NCBI GenBank assembly: GCA_023138875.1
Contig: JAGLOO010000011.1
Span: 1 to 64,000, forward strand
Length of the DNA: 64,000 nt
Source of the DNA: Bacteroidales bacterium
GTDB taxonomy: Bacteria > Bacteroidota > Bacteroidia > Bacteroidales > GCA-2748055
Direction: 5' to 3'
Positions 24,872-34,509 of this stretch are shown one piece after another. The translations under genes were made by a program, and so were the position numbers. Position 1 is the first letter of the stretch. Each line of letters starts with the position of its first letter. A model generated the notes under the pieces. It saw only the letters and a list, made by a program, of their open reading frames with translations, was not told where the DNA came from and ran no database searches.

Positions 24872-25696
24872 TTATCCTTTAGATCCGGAGGAAGCCATAC
24901 TCCTGATAAAATGTTTCTGGAAAATTGAATAGGCAATAATGATTGGCAGAGCAAGCAGGACTGCCGAAGCAAGTTTTACACCCAGTTGGGCATCGGCCCG
25001 CCCGCCGACTGCAAATAGTGTAACCAGCTGGGGCATCGTCATAAGTTTTTCATCCCTTATAACTATCAATGGCCATAATACATCGTTCCAGGAATTCATG
25101 AAGGTAATAATAGCCACAGTGATTATGGTAGGAATAATGTTTGGCCATAATACCTGAAAAATTATTCTTAACTCACCACATCCGTCAACCCTGGCAGCAT
25201 CAATTAACTCATCCGGAATACCTTTGAATACCTGCCTGAACATTATTATTGCGAAGGCACTGTTTAAGGCTGGTATGATAAGCGCTGCAAATGTATCGAC
25301 CCATCTGAATTTCACCATTATAATGTAGTTGGGGATCAATGTGATTTGAAAAGGCAGGGTCATGGTGAAAACGATGATAAGGAATAAGAGGTTCTTACCC
25401 TTAAAATTTGTCTTTGCCAGTGCATAGCCTATCATTGAACCAAAAACAATAACTCCGAATGTTGAACTGGCGGCAACAATCGTACTGTTGAGTAACGATC
25501 TGAGAATCGGGATCTTGCCAAACATAAGCAGATAATTATCAAACGTGATCTTTAAAGGCAGGATATTCAGATCTCCCACCAGGCTTTCAGGTGTTAATGA
25601 TGCAATGATCATCCAGTAAAATGGATACAGAAACGAAATTGCTGCTCCAATTAATAAAATGTAGAGTATAATCTTCAATGGTCTCATACTACTCAT
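24872..25696 (-). CDS. Carbohydrate ABC permease, MalG/CUT1 type
   Basis: The 274-residue membrane protein has about six helices and the cytoplasmic EAA loop 'DAARVDGCGELRIIFQVLWPNIIPTI', whose core DAARVDG...LP-like region docks the ATPase. It has the short N-terminal helix followed by 'SLTPESLVG', typical of MalG-type subunits. The start codon overlaps the end of the MalF-type gene by 4 bases, so the two are translationally coupled. It works with the MalF-like partner, the lipoprotein binding protein and the ATPase at 18.9 kb. Confidence 0.92.
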   Translation of the reverse strand: MSSMRPLKIILYILLIGAAISFLYPFYWMIIASLTPESLVGDLNILPLKITFDNYLLMFGKIPILRSLLNSTIVAASSTFGVIVFGSMIGYALAKTNFKGKNLLFLIIVFTMTLPFQITLIPNYIIMVKFRWVDTFAALIIPALNSAFAIIMFRQVFKGIPDELIDAARVDGCGELRIIFQVLWPNIIPTIITVAIITFMNSWNDVLWPLIVIRDEKLMTMPQLVTLFAVGGRADAQLGVKLASAVLLALPIIIAYSIFQKHFIRSMASSGSKG

Positions 25697-26559
25697 TCAT
25701 CCTTTTCAATGGTATATTTCTGAATCACCACAACCATCATAATAATAAAAGCAAATAGTATTCCCAATGTTGCCGAATAACCCATATGGTAAAACTCAAA
25801 CGCTTGCTTGTATATATATAGCATGGCCGATAATGTGCTGTTTAAGGGGCCTCCACCCGTCATTATATATGGCTCGATAAACAAATTAAATCCTCCGATT
25901 GTAGAGAGAATTGTAACCATGAAAATCGTAGGATTAATTGCCGGCAAGGTTATATATCTGAATTTCTGCCATTGGTTTGCTCCCTCAACATCAGCAGCCT
26001 CATAATATCTTTGTGGAACTGATTGCAAACCAACCAAAAAAAGGATCACATATAACCCCACATTTTTCCAGGTGGCCATTATTGCAATTGAAATCATTGC
26101 AATATTTTTATTTGTCAACCACTCAACCTTTCCCAACCCAATACTTACCAGCAATTTGTTTATTAATCCTGAATCAAGTCCATATAATTGCTGCCATATC
26201 ATGGTAACAACAACTCCGGAGATTACGACCGGCAGAAAGAAAGTTGCCCTGAAGAACCCTTTGAAAAATATCTTTTGATCCAGAAAATATGCCAGCACCA
26301 ATGCGATTATGATTTGCAGGGGAATATGGAAAGCCAGGAACGTTAATGTGTTAACCAGGGCTTTCCAAAATAGCCTGTCCTGAAAGATCCTGATGTAATT
26401 ATCTAAACCAACATATTGCATTTCAGATATGATATTCCATTTATGGAATGTCAGCACCACAGAAAAAATTACAGGGAAGGATACAAAAAGGATCAGGTGA
26501 ACCAGGTAAGGTGATACCAGGAAATAGGATAAAATCGATTTTTTTGACTGCTTTTTCAT
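25693..26559 (-). CDS. Carbohydrate ABC permease, MalF/CUT1 type
   Basis: The 288-residue membrane protein has six helices, beginning 'ILSYFLVSPYLVHLILFVSFPV', cut here to its first helix SYFLVSPYLVHLILF. The EAA loop is 'YYEAADVEGANQWQKF' followed by 'RYITLPAINPT'. The periplasmic loop is short, unlike that of E. coli MalF. It overlaps the MalG-type gene by 4 bases and starts 30 bases after the binding-protein gene. It forms the heterodimeric channel of a CUT1 importer, taking up di- to oligosaccharides. Confidence 0.92.
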   Translation of the reverse strand: MKKQSKKSILSYFLVSPYLVHLILFVSFPVIFSVVLTFHKWNIISEMQYVGLDNYIRIFQDRLFWKALVNTLTFLAFHIPLQIIIALVLAYFLDQKIFFKGFFRATFFLPVVISGVVVTMIWQQLYGLDSGLINKLLVSIGLGKVEWLTNKNIAMISIAIMATWKNVGLYVILFLVGLQSVPQRYYEAADVEGANQWQKFRYITLPAINPTIFMVTILSTIGGFNLFIEPYIMTGGGPLNSTLSAMLYIYKQAFEFYHMGYSATLGILFAFIIMMVVVIQKYTIEKDE

Positions 26560-26588
26560 CTGACCGCCTGTAAGAATACAAATGATTA

Positions 26589-27875
26589 CTATTGGTTACC
26601 CAAGATGATATTAACTGCCTTTTCAGCATCAGCAATCGCCCTTTCTGGCTCTTTCATATTATATATTACACAAGCTTCGTATTCTTGAGAGATAACATCC
26701 AGGACTTCAGTTATTACCTCGCAGTTATCTATCCCTCTAATATATTTGGCTTGTTCGGCAAATACCTTTAACCGTTGATTTGAATTAAAGAAGTTTTCAT
26801 ATGCTTTGATGGAATCGAGGCCTCTTCTTCGTGGTAATTGTTTGGTCGTTTGAAGAAACAGCAGGTCCCCCTTTTCATCAACCATGGTTTTAATGAATTC
26901 AAAAGCGAGCTGGGGTGCAGAACAAGTACTGAAAATGACGATGCTTTTTGGATCACAGTATGTATAAATTGGCCCCTTATGTTTATCGGGAACAATGATT
27001 GGAAAGAAATCATATTCAAACCCTTCAGATTTATATCTTTCCAGGTATTCTATTTCCCAGGGCCCTGTAAATTTTGTCGCTATTTTACCGGCAAGAAACG
27101 GATCCTGTCCTGCTGATTGTTGTTCTTTTGAGAAATAGTTTTGTTTATAGATCTCCTGTAAAAATCTGAATACCTCTATGGCATATTCATTGTTAAAAAA
27201 AGCCCGGTTGTCTTCGATTAATGGTAATCCGTCAGATGCTGCGATATATAAAGTATAAAAATTGAATAATCGCTGGTACCAGACCAGCTTTACAGACGTA
27301 TTTCCAAACCACTGATCAATATATCCATCTCCACTAAGATCCTTCTTAAACTTTTCAGCTGCATCTAAATACTCAGAATAAGTCTGTGGAAGTGAATCAA
27401 GATCCAATCCTTCCATAAAGTGCTTGTTATATATTGTCATAAACGGATTGATCTTCCATGGGACCTGATAAATATGTCCATCTGATGAAGTAATCTCACT
27501 GATAGTCAATGAATCGCAACGATCATAAATGAAATCTGTAAAACCTGCTAAAGTATCGAGTGGGATCAATACATTTGCTTTCGCATAGAGCTCAACACTT
27601 CCCTGCCACATATTAGAATAAATGTCGGGAGTGGTTTTCCCTACTACTGCGGCCAGTATTATTTCTTCTGAAGATTGACCTTCTGGAATGGGTTGGTATT
27701 CCCAGGTAATATCAGGATGCGCTATATTCCACGCATCCACTATTTTCCGGGAGAAGGTTATTTCACCGATATTATTTGAAGACCAGTATTCAAGCGCGGC
27801 ATCCCTGTTTTTTCTTCCCCCTGAACATGATGACAACATTGCCAGCAGAAAGAGAAATATGCCAAATTGTTTCAT
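26589..27875 (-). CDS. Family 1 sugar-binding lipoprotein of the ABC importer
   Basis: The 428-residue protein has a lipoprotein signal (FLFLLAMLSSC). The mature part has the family 1 solute-binding pattern: 'LEYWSSNNIGEITFSRKIVDAW', cut here to LEYWSSNN, then 'AWNIAHPDITWEYQPI', 'GKTTPDIYSNMW', 'LIPLDTLAGF', 'YQVPWKINPFMTIYNKHFM' and 'DPFLAGKIATKFTGPWEI'. The final helix 'AIADAEKAVNIIL' is also typical. It would sit on the outer face of the cytoplasmic membrane and hand oligosaccharide to the MalF/MalG pair encoded next. Such lipoprotein-based importers are unusual inside a SusCD locus. Confidence 0.92.
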   Translation of the reverse strand: MKQFGIFLFLLAMLSSCSGGRKNRDAALEYWSSNNIGEITFSRKIVDAWNIAHPDITWEYQPIPEGQSSEEIILAAVVGKTTPDIYSNMWQGSVELYAKANVLIPLDTLAGFTDFIYDRCDSLTISEITSSDGHIYQVPWKINPFMTIYNKHFMEGLDLDSLPQTYSEYLDAAEKFKKDLSGDGYIDQWFGNTSVKLVWYQRLFNFYTLYIAASDGLPLIEDNRAFFNNEYAIEVFRFLQEIYKQNYFSKEQQSAGQDPFLAGKIATKFTGPWEIEYLERYKSEGFEYDFFPIIVPDKHKGPIYTYCDPKSIVIFSTCSAPQLAFEFIKTMVDEKGDLLFLQTTKQLPRRRGLDSIKAYENFFNSNQRLKVFAEQAKYIRGIDNCEVITEVLDVISQEYEACVIYNMKEPERAIADAEKAVNIILGNQ

Positions 27876-27890
27876 CTGTTACAATAATTG

Positions 27891-30800
27891 TTATCGGATA
27901 ACATTGATTAACTCATATCCACGCCAGTCTTCACCGGTAACCGAGAGTATGTACATTCCGTTTTCCAGCATCCCAACAGGCAGCTTAATGGTTGATTCCC
28001 CTGCTGCCGTATTGAAATATTGCCTGTCACCGGCTTGCTTTCCCGATAATTCAAACAGTGTTAATGAAATATCTTCCGGCTGTATACTGATTATTTTGAT
28101 ATTTATGTTGGACCCGGTTACCGGATTTGGAAATACGTTATATCTTCTGCCGCGTATAAAGTCTGAATGTGGAATACTCAGATTAATACTGTTTTCTAAA
28201 TGATCCAAAATCTGGGCAGGAGAAAGACCATAATCGAAAATGCTGACAGCATCCAGCACTCCTTTAAAATTGTATCCGTTTACACCAGGCAAATGTTGAC
28301 CAAATGCCAGGTCATATGTTGTCTTATTTATCAGTCCGCTATGTGAAGTAAATGCATCAAGTTTACCATCAAGCCAGATCTCCATATCGGTTCCATCAAA
28401 TGTTACTGCCAGATGATACCATTGACCTGCTACAGAAATCGTTTCATTATCGAGATCCTTTATGCCGTTAGAAGTATTTATTGTAAACCGGATCTTTTGA
28501 TCTCCAATAGATATTTTGTATCGGTTTTGCCAGCTTCCGTGAGAAACAGGATGTTGTTCATGATCAAAGAAATGATCAATCTTTATCCAGCAAGCTATTG
28601 ACAGGGCATCCTGAAAATTTAAGATGTCATTATTTGGAACGTGAATATAACTACTTATTCCATTGAGTTTTGCTGCGTTCCCGGGAGTTCCTTCTTTATC
28701 ATCGACCCAGGAGATCCCGCCAGGAGTTCCATGGTTTGCATTTCCGCTTGCATCCTGTGCATTCCCGTTCAGCGAATAATGCGCAATTAGGTTGCCTGTT
28801 GGGTCAACGGACAGGTCTCGCACCATCACCCTGGTGCTGTCAGTATCTGTCATTTCGTCTGTATCAGTTACCCTGCAAACAATGAAGTAATTGCCCTCCG
28901 TATCCGGAGCAGTGAAAGTGGCGTGGTTATTGTCAGCAATCAGACTCCCTGAATCAGCTGTCCATTTGTATGTAAGAGAATCATTATCAGGATCCTGTGC
29001 AATGCAGGTGAGTTCAATAGTTCCTGACAGGTGAACTTTTCCCGGATCAGCTTCAATTTTTAGAATTTCAGGAGGCATCATTATCTCTTCAACTACCTCT
29101 ATCCAGACAGAAAGAGTATCCCACTGGTTACCGGGGTCAGCAACTTTGCATTCGACCAGGTAAATTCCAGCAGTGTCAGGCGCTGCAAATTCATATAAAT
29201 GAGTACCTGTATTTGTTACTCCATCCACTGTCCATGCATAGGTAAGAGCCTCCTGCCCGGGATCGGAAGCTGTACAATGCACCTGCGTTGTAGTACCAAT
29301 TGTAATGATTGCTTCTTCAGCTTCGAGGGCTTTAATTCTGGGTGGATAATCTGAAACAGTGTTTTCGTTATTAAAATCAATGATAACATCCCCGGCATAG
29401 GTTTTCTTTCCTTCTGTGGTTATTGATGCGCCGGCAGGAAAAATAACCAGCATCACGGCCTCTTTGGATGGAATCGCAACATTGGTATTTCCTGAAACTC
29501 CTGATGCAATGAATGAGTTGGACACTGCATCGTATAGATCAAAAGAGCCGGTTGGTAGTGTTAGCCCGACGGATTTGATTATATCATAAGGATTGTAATA
29601 CAGATAGGTTGTGTAAGCATCACTCCTGTAGTAGTCGGTTTTCAGCAGGTCAAGACAAAGAATGGCTTCAACATTCGTTGTTTCAATAATACCACCCAAA
29701 ATTCCAACATGAGAAGAACCATACAACATCAGATTGGTAGAGGCCCATCCACCATTGATCGCATCCCCGGTAGCAAACGGACTCTTATTGTTTTTAATCT
29801 CTTTCATCGATTCATAACCAATATAAGAATCGGGATCGTAGGTATGCGCCCAATCTGCATTATCCTGCATATCATCAGGCAGATAATTCGGGTAGAAGAG
29901 CCGGGAGGCATTGGCCAGATTCAGGACCCATTTGGCAATGGCAGTGGCAAACCGGTCATCATATCTCGCCATTGGAACCAGTGCACCTGCCTGCTCATAG
30001 CCATTCATGGCAAATGCGTAATCGTTACCACCGTCGTTGGCTTCGCCAATCAGACCGGAACAATCGTAATCTCCCCACCTCCCCACAATGGCACCCCATC
30101 CACGAATCTCTCCGCGATCAAAACACCAGTTTATCATCTTCTCTATATTGTATTGTGTACCAAGCTCCGCATTTAATCTGGCTGCGGTATACACACCATA
30201 TGGCAGTTGAAGTTCATAGGAAGGATTTCCGGGATATGCATCCAGAAACTCAAGGTTCCATTCTGCTCCTGTCAGGTATTCCCGTTCACCTGTAATCAGA
30301 TAAGCGTTATAAAGGATCCAGGCAATAGCCCCGGCAGCTTCAGGTTCTTTGACCCCTGTTTCAAGAGGAGTCATTGTAGACATTTTCCAGGCACGATAAT
30401 TCAGGTTCGGTACTTTCCAGGGTGCAGCACTGCCACCCATTAAACCAGTTGCAGTCAACCACTGGTTTGCCAGTGTTTTGATCTGATAATCAAAATCACC
30501 CAGAGATGGGTAGAAGTAATTTAACTGAAGGAAGAATATATTGGGCATGGTTTCGTACCACCAGTCATTTCCGCTCCTGGTCACAGGGTGATTTAAATAG
30601 ATATTTTCCTCAGATCGTTTATTAAAGTACTCCTCGCACATGAGAACCCAGTTCTCTCCGAACTGGTCTGATTTATCGATCCCGGACAGGGTGGCCCCCA
30701 CCACTGCAGGAATTACGTTAATACCCTCTCCCGCAGATGGATTAGCTGTGCCCACGGCAGTATGCAATCCAAAGCTGGAATGGGCGGGATAATTTATAGT

Positions 30801-31016
30801 CGTTTCACGAAAGAATACCAGTGGCAGATACTCACCGGTCAGATTCTGATCAAAAACAAGAGAATCGTAACCCTGTGCGACCCGGTTCCAGTCACGCATC
30901 AGGTAGGGCTGGGGGAAATCAGGCATCAGATCGATACGGGGAATGGTTATTTGCTGTGCATCCACGCTGGCAGCTATCATTAACGTCACTATTATCAATC
31001 TGAGTACTCTTGTCAT
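27891..31016 (-). CDS. T9SS cargo: large helical domain, two PKD/Ig-like, LamG, sorting domain
   Basis: The 1041-residue protein has a signal peptide (LIIVTLMIAASVDAQ). Residues ~25-475 form a helical, tryptophan-rich domain ('NDWWYETMPNIFFLQLNYFY', cut to DWWYETMPNIFF; 'KEPEAAGAIAWILYNAYLI'; 'WGAIVGRWGDYDCSGLIGE'), probably an (alpha/alpha)6 toroid. A beta part follows to ~545, then two PKD/Ig-like domains (~553-640 'DPGQEALTYAWTVDG', ~645-730 'DPDNDSLTYKWTAD'), a LamG domain (~742-945 'AHYSLNGNAQDASGNANHG', 'WYHLAVTFDG') and a type A sorting domain ('YNVFPNPVTGSNINIKI'). The first domain could be a new glycan-active enzyme; I recognise no GH family. Acidic residues in WGDYDCSG and EPEAAG are candidates. 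It follows a strong hairpin. Confidence 0.7.
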   Translation of the reverse strand: MTRVLRLIIVTLMIAASVDAQQITIPRIDLMPDFPQPYLMRDWNRVAQGYDSLVFDQNLTGEYLPLVFFRETTINYPAHSSFGLHTAVGTANPSAGEGINVIPAVVGATLSGIDKSDQFGENWVLMCEEYFNKRSEENIYLNHPVTRSGNDWWYETMPNIFFLQLNYFYPSLGDFDYQIKTLANQWLTATGLMGGSAAPWKVPNLNYRAWKMSTMTPLETGVKEPEAAGAIAWILYNAYLITGEREYLTGAEWNLEFLDAYPGNPSYELQLPYGVYTAARLNAELGTQYNIEKMINWCFDRGEIRGWGAIVGRWGDYDCSGLIGEANDGGNDYAFAMNGYEQAGALVPMARYDDRFATAIAKWVLNLANASRLFYPNYLPDDMQDNADWAHTYDPDSYIGYESMKEIKNNKSPFATGDAINGGWASTNLMLYGSSHVGILGGIIETTNVEAILCLDLLKTDYYRSDAYTTYLYYNPYDIIKSVGLTLPTGSFDLYDAVSNSFIASGVSGNTNVAIPSKEAVMLVIFPAGASITTEGKKTYAGDVIIDFNNENTVSDYPPRIKALEAEEAIITIGTTTQVHCTASDPGQEALTYAWTVDGVTNTGTHLYEFAAPDTAGIYLVECKVADPGNQWDTLSVWIEVVEEIMMPPEILKIEADPGKVHLSGTIELTCIAQDPDNDSLTYKWTADSGSLIADNNHATFTAPDTEGNYFIVCRVTDTDEMTDTDSTRVMVRDLSVDPTGNLIAHYSLNGNAQDASGNANHGTPGGISWVDDKEGTPGNAAKLNGISSYIHVPNNDILNFQDALSIACWIKIDHFFDHEQHPVSHGSWQNRYKISIGDQKIRFTINTSNGIKDLDNETISVAGQWYHLAVTFDGTDMEIWLDGKLDAFTSHSGLINKTTYDLAFGQHLPGVNGYNFKGVLDAVSIFDYGLSPAQILDHLENSINLSIPHSDFIRGRRYNVFPNPVTGSNINIKIISIQPEDISLTLFELSGKQAGDRQYFNTAAGESTIKLPVGMLENGMYILSVTGEDWRGYELINVIR

Positions 31017-31056
31017 AATAAAATATATAAAAACGAACTGACTAACATATATAAAG

Positions 31057-31084
31057 AAAGTTCCCCTGCCGGCAGGGGAACTTT
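31057..31084. terminator. Perfect 28-base palindrome, hairpin terminator or processing site
   Basis: AAAGTTCCCCTGCC pairs exactly with GGCAGGGGAACTTT, giving a 14-bp GC-cored stem, followed on the plus strand by further T residues (31085-31088). On the transcribed minus strand the stem is followed by CTTTATAT. It lies between the LamG-repeat gene and the 1041-residue gene, inside the PUL run, so it may terminate or attenuate transcription or stabilise the upstream SusCD-LamG message. Confidence 0.75.
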
Positions 31085-31151
31085 TTTTCTACACTTTCAT
31101 CCCTAATAGTAAATCAAATACAAGTGTATACATTTGAACAATTGAATTACC

Positions 31152-32906
31152 TTATTTTAGCAAATAAAGCTTCTTCGTTTGCGCAACGCCATCAACTGAA
31201 AGCCGGCCAAAATAAACTCCGGTTGGCAGATTGTCGGCATTCCAGATGTATTTATAATTTCCCGGCATTTGATTTTGAGAAATTAAGACAGCAACTACCT
31301 GACCAACAGCGTTATACACTCTTAGTGTTGTAAATCCCTGTTCCTGTTGATCAAATTCAATTGTTGTTGCTGAGCTGAATGGATTGGGATAAGTCCGGAA
31401 TAATTCAAAGGATTCATTGAATTCAACCGGATCTTCGACAGAAACAAGAATTTCAGCCAAAGCAAGGATTTCAGCAGAATTTAAAACACGGTTATAGATT
31501 CTGAAATCATCCATTTTACCCTTAAAGAAGTCTCCGTCACCTGTCTGATCTGTATATTCTGAAGTAGGTTTTTCCTGACCAAAAACAAGGTTATGGGGAG
31601 CGGCACTTATATCAAAAATATCGGAATCCGGAACGTCATCGTGGTCTTTCACCATCACCCCGTCGATGTAAAAGATCATATGCCCGCCGCCAAACGTTAC
31701 AGCAAGATGGTACCATGTTGAATCTACAAGTCCGTCACCGGCATGGTCCTTATCTTTGATAATAACTTCGCCTGGATTATCAGGGTCATCAAATTTGGCA
31801 GTAGCGAAAACTTTATTCTCTGTTTGCAGGTTTACTTTGTAACAGTTCCAGCCTTGCATCGAGATCATATAGTCATTGTTCGCCCTTTCCTCCATATAGA
31901 TCCACCATGACAGTGTCATTTTACCGGGGTTCAGCATCGTAGAATAGGGAATCTCAATGTTTCCACCCATGTCAAAATAGTAAGCGGCATCTTCAACGCC
32001 TCTGCGGTCTGTTGTTAAGACCGGAGTCCCAGCGCCCCATTCGGAATAACCCACTGTTACTACTCCGTCATTTCCATTGCCGGTAGCATCTGTTGCATCA
32101 CCATCAAACGGGTAAGAAGCAACGAGACCATCTTCCAGTTCAACCGGAACCAGCTCATAAAGCGCAACCACTTCATCACCTGTCAGCACACGGTTATAGA
32201 TTCTGAAATCATCCATTGTACCCTTAAAAAAATCTCCGCCACCTGTCTCAGTTGTGTAAGCAGAAGTAGGTCTTTCCTGACCCAAAACAAGATTAACAGG
32301 ATCATCGCTGAGATCAATAATATCTCCATTGGGAACGTTATCCCAGTCTTTAACCATGACCCCGTCTATGTAAAACAACATATGTCCGCCGCCAAATGTT
32401 ACAGCAAGATGGTACCATGTTGAATCTACAAGGCCTTCACCGGCATGATCGCGGTCACTGACAATAAATGAGCCCGGATTGTCGGGATCGTTAGCTTTGG
32501 TGGTAAAGAAAACTTTGTTTTCTGTCTGCAGGTTTACTTTGTAACAGTTCCAGCCTTTCATGGAGATCATATAGTCATTGTTCGGCCTTTCCTCCATATA
32601 GATCCACCATGACAGAGACATTGCTCCGGGGTTAATAATCGTAGAATACGGAATTTCGATGTTTCCGCCCATGTCAAAATAATAAGCCTTGTCTGCATTA
32701 CCAAAACGGTCTGCTGCCAAGATTGGGGTTCCTCCGCCCCATTCGGCGTAACCGACTGTTACTACTCCGTCATTTCCATTACCGGTAACATCTGTTGCAT
32801 CCCCATTAAACGGATAAGACGCAACAAGTCCATTGTCAAGATCGACCTGAGCAAACAGACTTGCACAAGTCATTAATACTGCTGTGATCATTGTAAAATT
32901 TTTCAT
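31152..32906 (-). CDS. Two-LamG-domain surface protein with T9SS sorting domain
   Basis: From ATG 32906 (a TTG two codons earlier is possible) the product is 584 residues. It has a signal peptide (VLMTCASLFAQ), two near-identical LamG (concanavalin-like) domains of 234 residues each, and a type A sorting domain starting 'FRTYPNPFSSATTIEF' and ending 'TKKLYLLK'. Both LamG copies contain 'GLVASYPF-GDATD-TGNGNDG', 'GGNIEIPYST', 'LSWWIYMEER', 'DSTWYHLAVTFGGGHM' and 'MDDFRIYNRVL'. It sits directly after susD, where surface glycan-binding proteins (SusE/F or SGBP) are usually encoded, so I infer a glycan-binding role. Unlike those lipoproteins it would be exported by T9SS. Confidence 0.82.
   Translation of the reverse strand: MKNFTMITAVLMTCASLFAQVDLDNGLVASYPFNGDATDVTGNGNDGVVTVGYAEWGGGTPILAADRFGNADKAYYFDMGGNIEIPYSTIINPGAMSLSWWIYMEERPNNDYMISMKGWNCYKVNLQTENKVFFTTKANDPDNPGSFIVSDRDHAGEGLVDSTWYHLAVTFGGGHMLFYIDGVMVKDWDNVPNGDIIDLSDDPVNLVLGQERPTSAYTTETGGGDFFKGTMDDFRIYNRVLTGDEVVALYELVPVELEDGLVASYPFDGDATDATGNGNDGVVTVGYSEWGAGTPVLTTDRRGVEDAAYYFDMGGNIEIPYSTMLNPGKMTLSWWIYMEERANNDYMISMQGWNCYKVNLQTENKVFATAKFDDPDNPGEVIIKDKDHAGDGLVDSTWYHLAVTFGGGHMIFYIDGVMVKDHDDVPDSDIFDISAAPHNLVFGQEKPTSEYTDQTGDGDFFKGKMDDFRIYNRVLNSAEILALAEILVSVEDPVEFNESFELFRTYPNPFSSATTIEFDQQEQGFTTLRVYNAVGQVVAVLISQNQMPGNYKYIWNADNLPTGVYFGRLSVDGVAQTKKLYLLK
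31428..32831 (-). repeat. Tandem 702-bp duplication inside the LamG gene
   Basis: Two adjacent copies, 32130-32831 and 31428-32129, start at the same codon position (GLVASYPF) and have a period of exactly 702 bases (234 codons). Long runs are identical at both protein and base level, such as the part encoding DSTWYHLAVTFGGGHM. The duplication is therefore recent, or kept similar by gene conversion. Confidence 0.85.
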
Positions 32907-32959
32907 AATCAAATTGATTTAATTAATAATAATGAAATTGATATATATAGTTGGGAAGA

Positions 32960-34492
32960 TTAGTAACCTTCATTCTGAACCATTTTTAAATTTGTTTCCA
33001 TTTCAGATTGAGGAATAGGAAAAGCATTATGTGTATCATAGTTAAAAGTTGGTTTATTACTGAATGCATTGTTGGCATAAGCTTCTCCATAACGGATAAT
33101 ATCAAAATATCTCTGGCACTCAAATCCCAGTTCAACCCTGCGCTCGTGACGAATGGCATTTCTCAGTGCTCCCTGGTCGGTGGTTGTAACATCGGGCAGT
33201 AATCCGGCCGGAATGGTTCCGTATCCTTCCAGGTTCTCATCATACAGATAGCTTTCCCTCGCCCTTGTCCTCACCCTGTTCAGGGGAACAAGCGCTTCAT
33301 CACATCTGTTTAACTCGCATAACGCTTCGGCCTGAATAAGCAATATATCAGCAAAGCGAATAATTGAAAAATTCAGGTTGGCATCTCCCTTCCAGCTTTT
33401 TGAAATTTCCGAAAGCGGCTGGAGATACTTTTTCTGGTTGAAACCAGTTGATGACCAGGATGGGTTATAAGGTACATCGTCAAACCACAATTTACCATCA
33501 CGCCCCAGTGTATAGTCCAAACGCGGATCATAAATATTTTCCGGTGTGGTAACCTCAAATTCGTCAACAAAGCTTTGGGCAGGTTCATCAAATCCGTATC
33601 CGTTATCGACACGCGGAGCCAGCCATTGATTAAGACGGCTGCCCATGACCGGACTCTTGCCCGAGAGGTGTTGAATCTCAAAAACAGATTCGTTGTTATT
33701 TTCGTACAAAACATTAAAATTATGCTGATATACAGGCAATAACAGGTAACCGTACGATTCCACTTCGAGGGTGGCAGTTAACGCTTCCGACCACTTCTCT
33801 TCAAACAGGTATGTTTTTGCCAGCAGTGCCTTGGCTGCCCCCGGGGTTGCCCTGCCTTTTTCCGAACCCGGATAAACTCCCGGGTCCAGGCCCAGGGCAG
33901 ATTCCAGATATTTAACAGCTTCAATAAAATCAATTTCAACCTGTTCGTATACTTCCTGACGGGTTGAATTCGGCACCTGCATTTCATCCGGATTTTTTGG
34001 CTCCAGGATCAAAGGGATATTCCCGAAAATGTTGCATAACTGAAAATAACAGTACCCCCTGAGGAAATATGCTTCACCAATGATCCGCTCCTGCAGGGCC
34101 CTGTCCATCTCAATACCGGGTACATGTTTTAATACCAGGTTACACCGTGCTACTCCTTCATAAAAAATTTCCCATGTGGTTTCGCCATTGCCATTATCCG
34201 CTGAAATTTGAAAATTGTCAATTAATCCGATATCAGCCTGATCTCCGGGGAACCCCCCTTTTACAGCATCATCAGAGGCAACATCAGCAAATACCCATAA
34301 CCGGTTATTGGAATTCGAAAAAGCAATTTTCTCATAACATGATGTGATGGCCAGCTTGGCATGCTCTTCGGTTTGGAAAAAAGCTGATACAGGATAGGTT
34401 CCCTGGGGTTGCTGGTCCAGATATTTCTCGCAACCTGGAAAAATCAATAAAATACCTGCAATAACTATTAAGTGATGTTTCATCCGTTTCAT
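32960..34492 (-). CDS. susD: SusD/RagB family outer-membrane lipoprotein
   Basis: The 510-residue protein has a lipoprotein signal ending 'LLIFPGC' then 'EKYLDQQPQGTYPVSAFFQT', cut to the SusD start EKYLDQQPQG. Further family features are 'AYFLRGYCYFQLCNIFGNIPL', seen as RGYCYFQL...GNIPL, 'AKALLAKTYLFEEKW' (TPR-like), 'RFADILLIQAEALCELN' and 'IRHERRVELGFECQRYFDIIRYG', cut to RHERRVELGFE. It binds glycan at the cell surface and caps the SusC channel. It lies 17 bases downstream of susC and 53 bases upstream of the LamG gene, which is the normal PUL order. Confidence 0.95.
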   Translation of the reverse strand: MKRMKHHLIVIAGILLIFPGCEKYLDQQPQGTYPVSAFFQTEEHAKLAITSCYEKIAFSNSNNRLWVFADVASDDAVKGGFPGDQADIGLIDNFQISADNGNGETTWEIFYEGVARCNLVLKHVPGIEMDRALQERIIGEAYFLRGYCYFQLCNIFGNIPLILEPKNPDEMQVPNSTRQEVYEQVEIDFIEAVKYLESALGLDPGVYPGSEKGRATPGAAKALLAKTYLFEEKWSEALTATLEVESYGYLLLPVYQHNFNVLYENNNESVFEIQHLSGKSPVMGSRLNQWLAPRVDNGYGFDEPAQSFVDEFEVTTPENIYDPRLDYTLGRDGKLWFDDVPYNPSWSSTGFNQKKYLQPLSEISKSWKGDANLNFSIIRFADILLIQAEALCELNRCDEALVPLNRVRTRARESYLYDENLEGYGTIPAGLLPDVTTTDQGALRNAIRHERRVELGFECQRYFDIIRYGEAYANNAFSNKPTFNYDTHNAFPIPQSEMETNLKMVQNEGY

Positions 34493-34509
34493 GCCGCTTA
34501 TCTGTTAAC

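Noticed and set aside
31428-32831. CRISPR-like or satellite repeat
   Set aside because: The repeats are two long, in-frame protein-coding copies of 702 bases, not short repeats with spacers.
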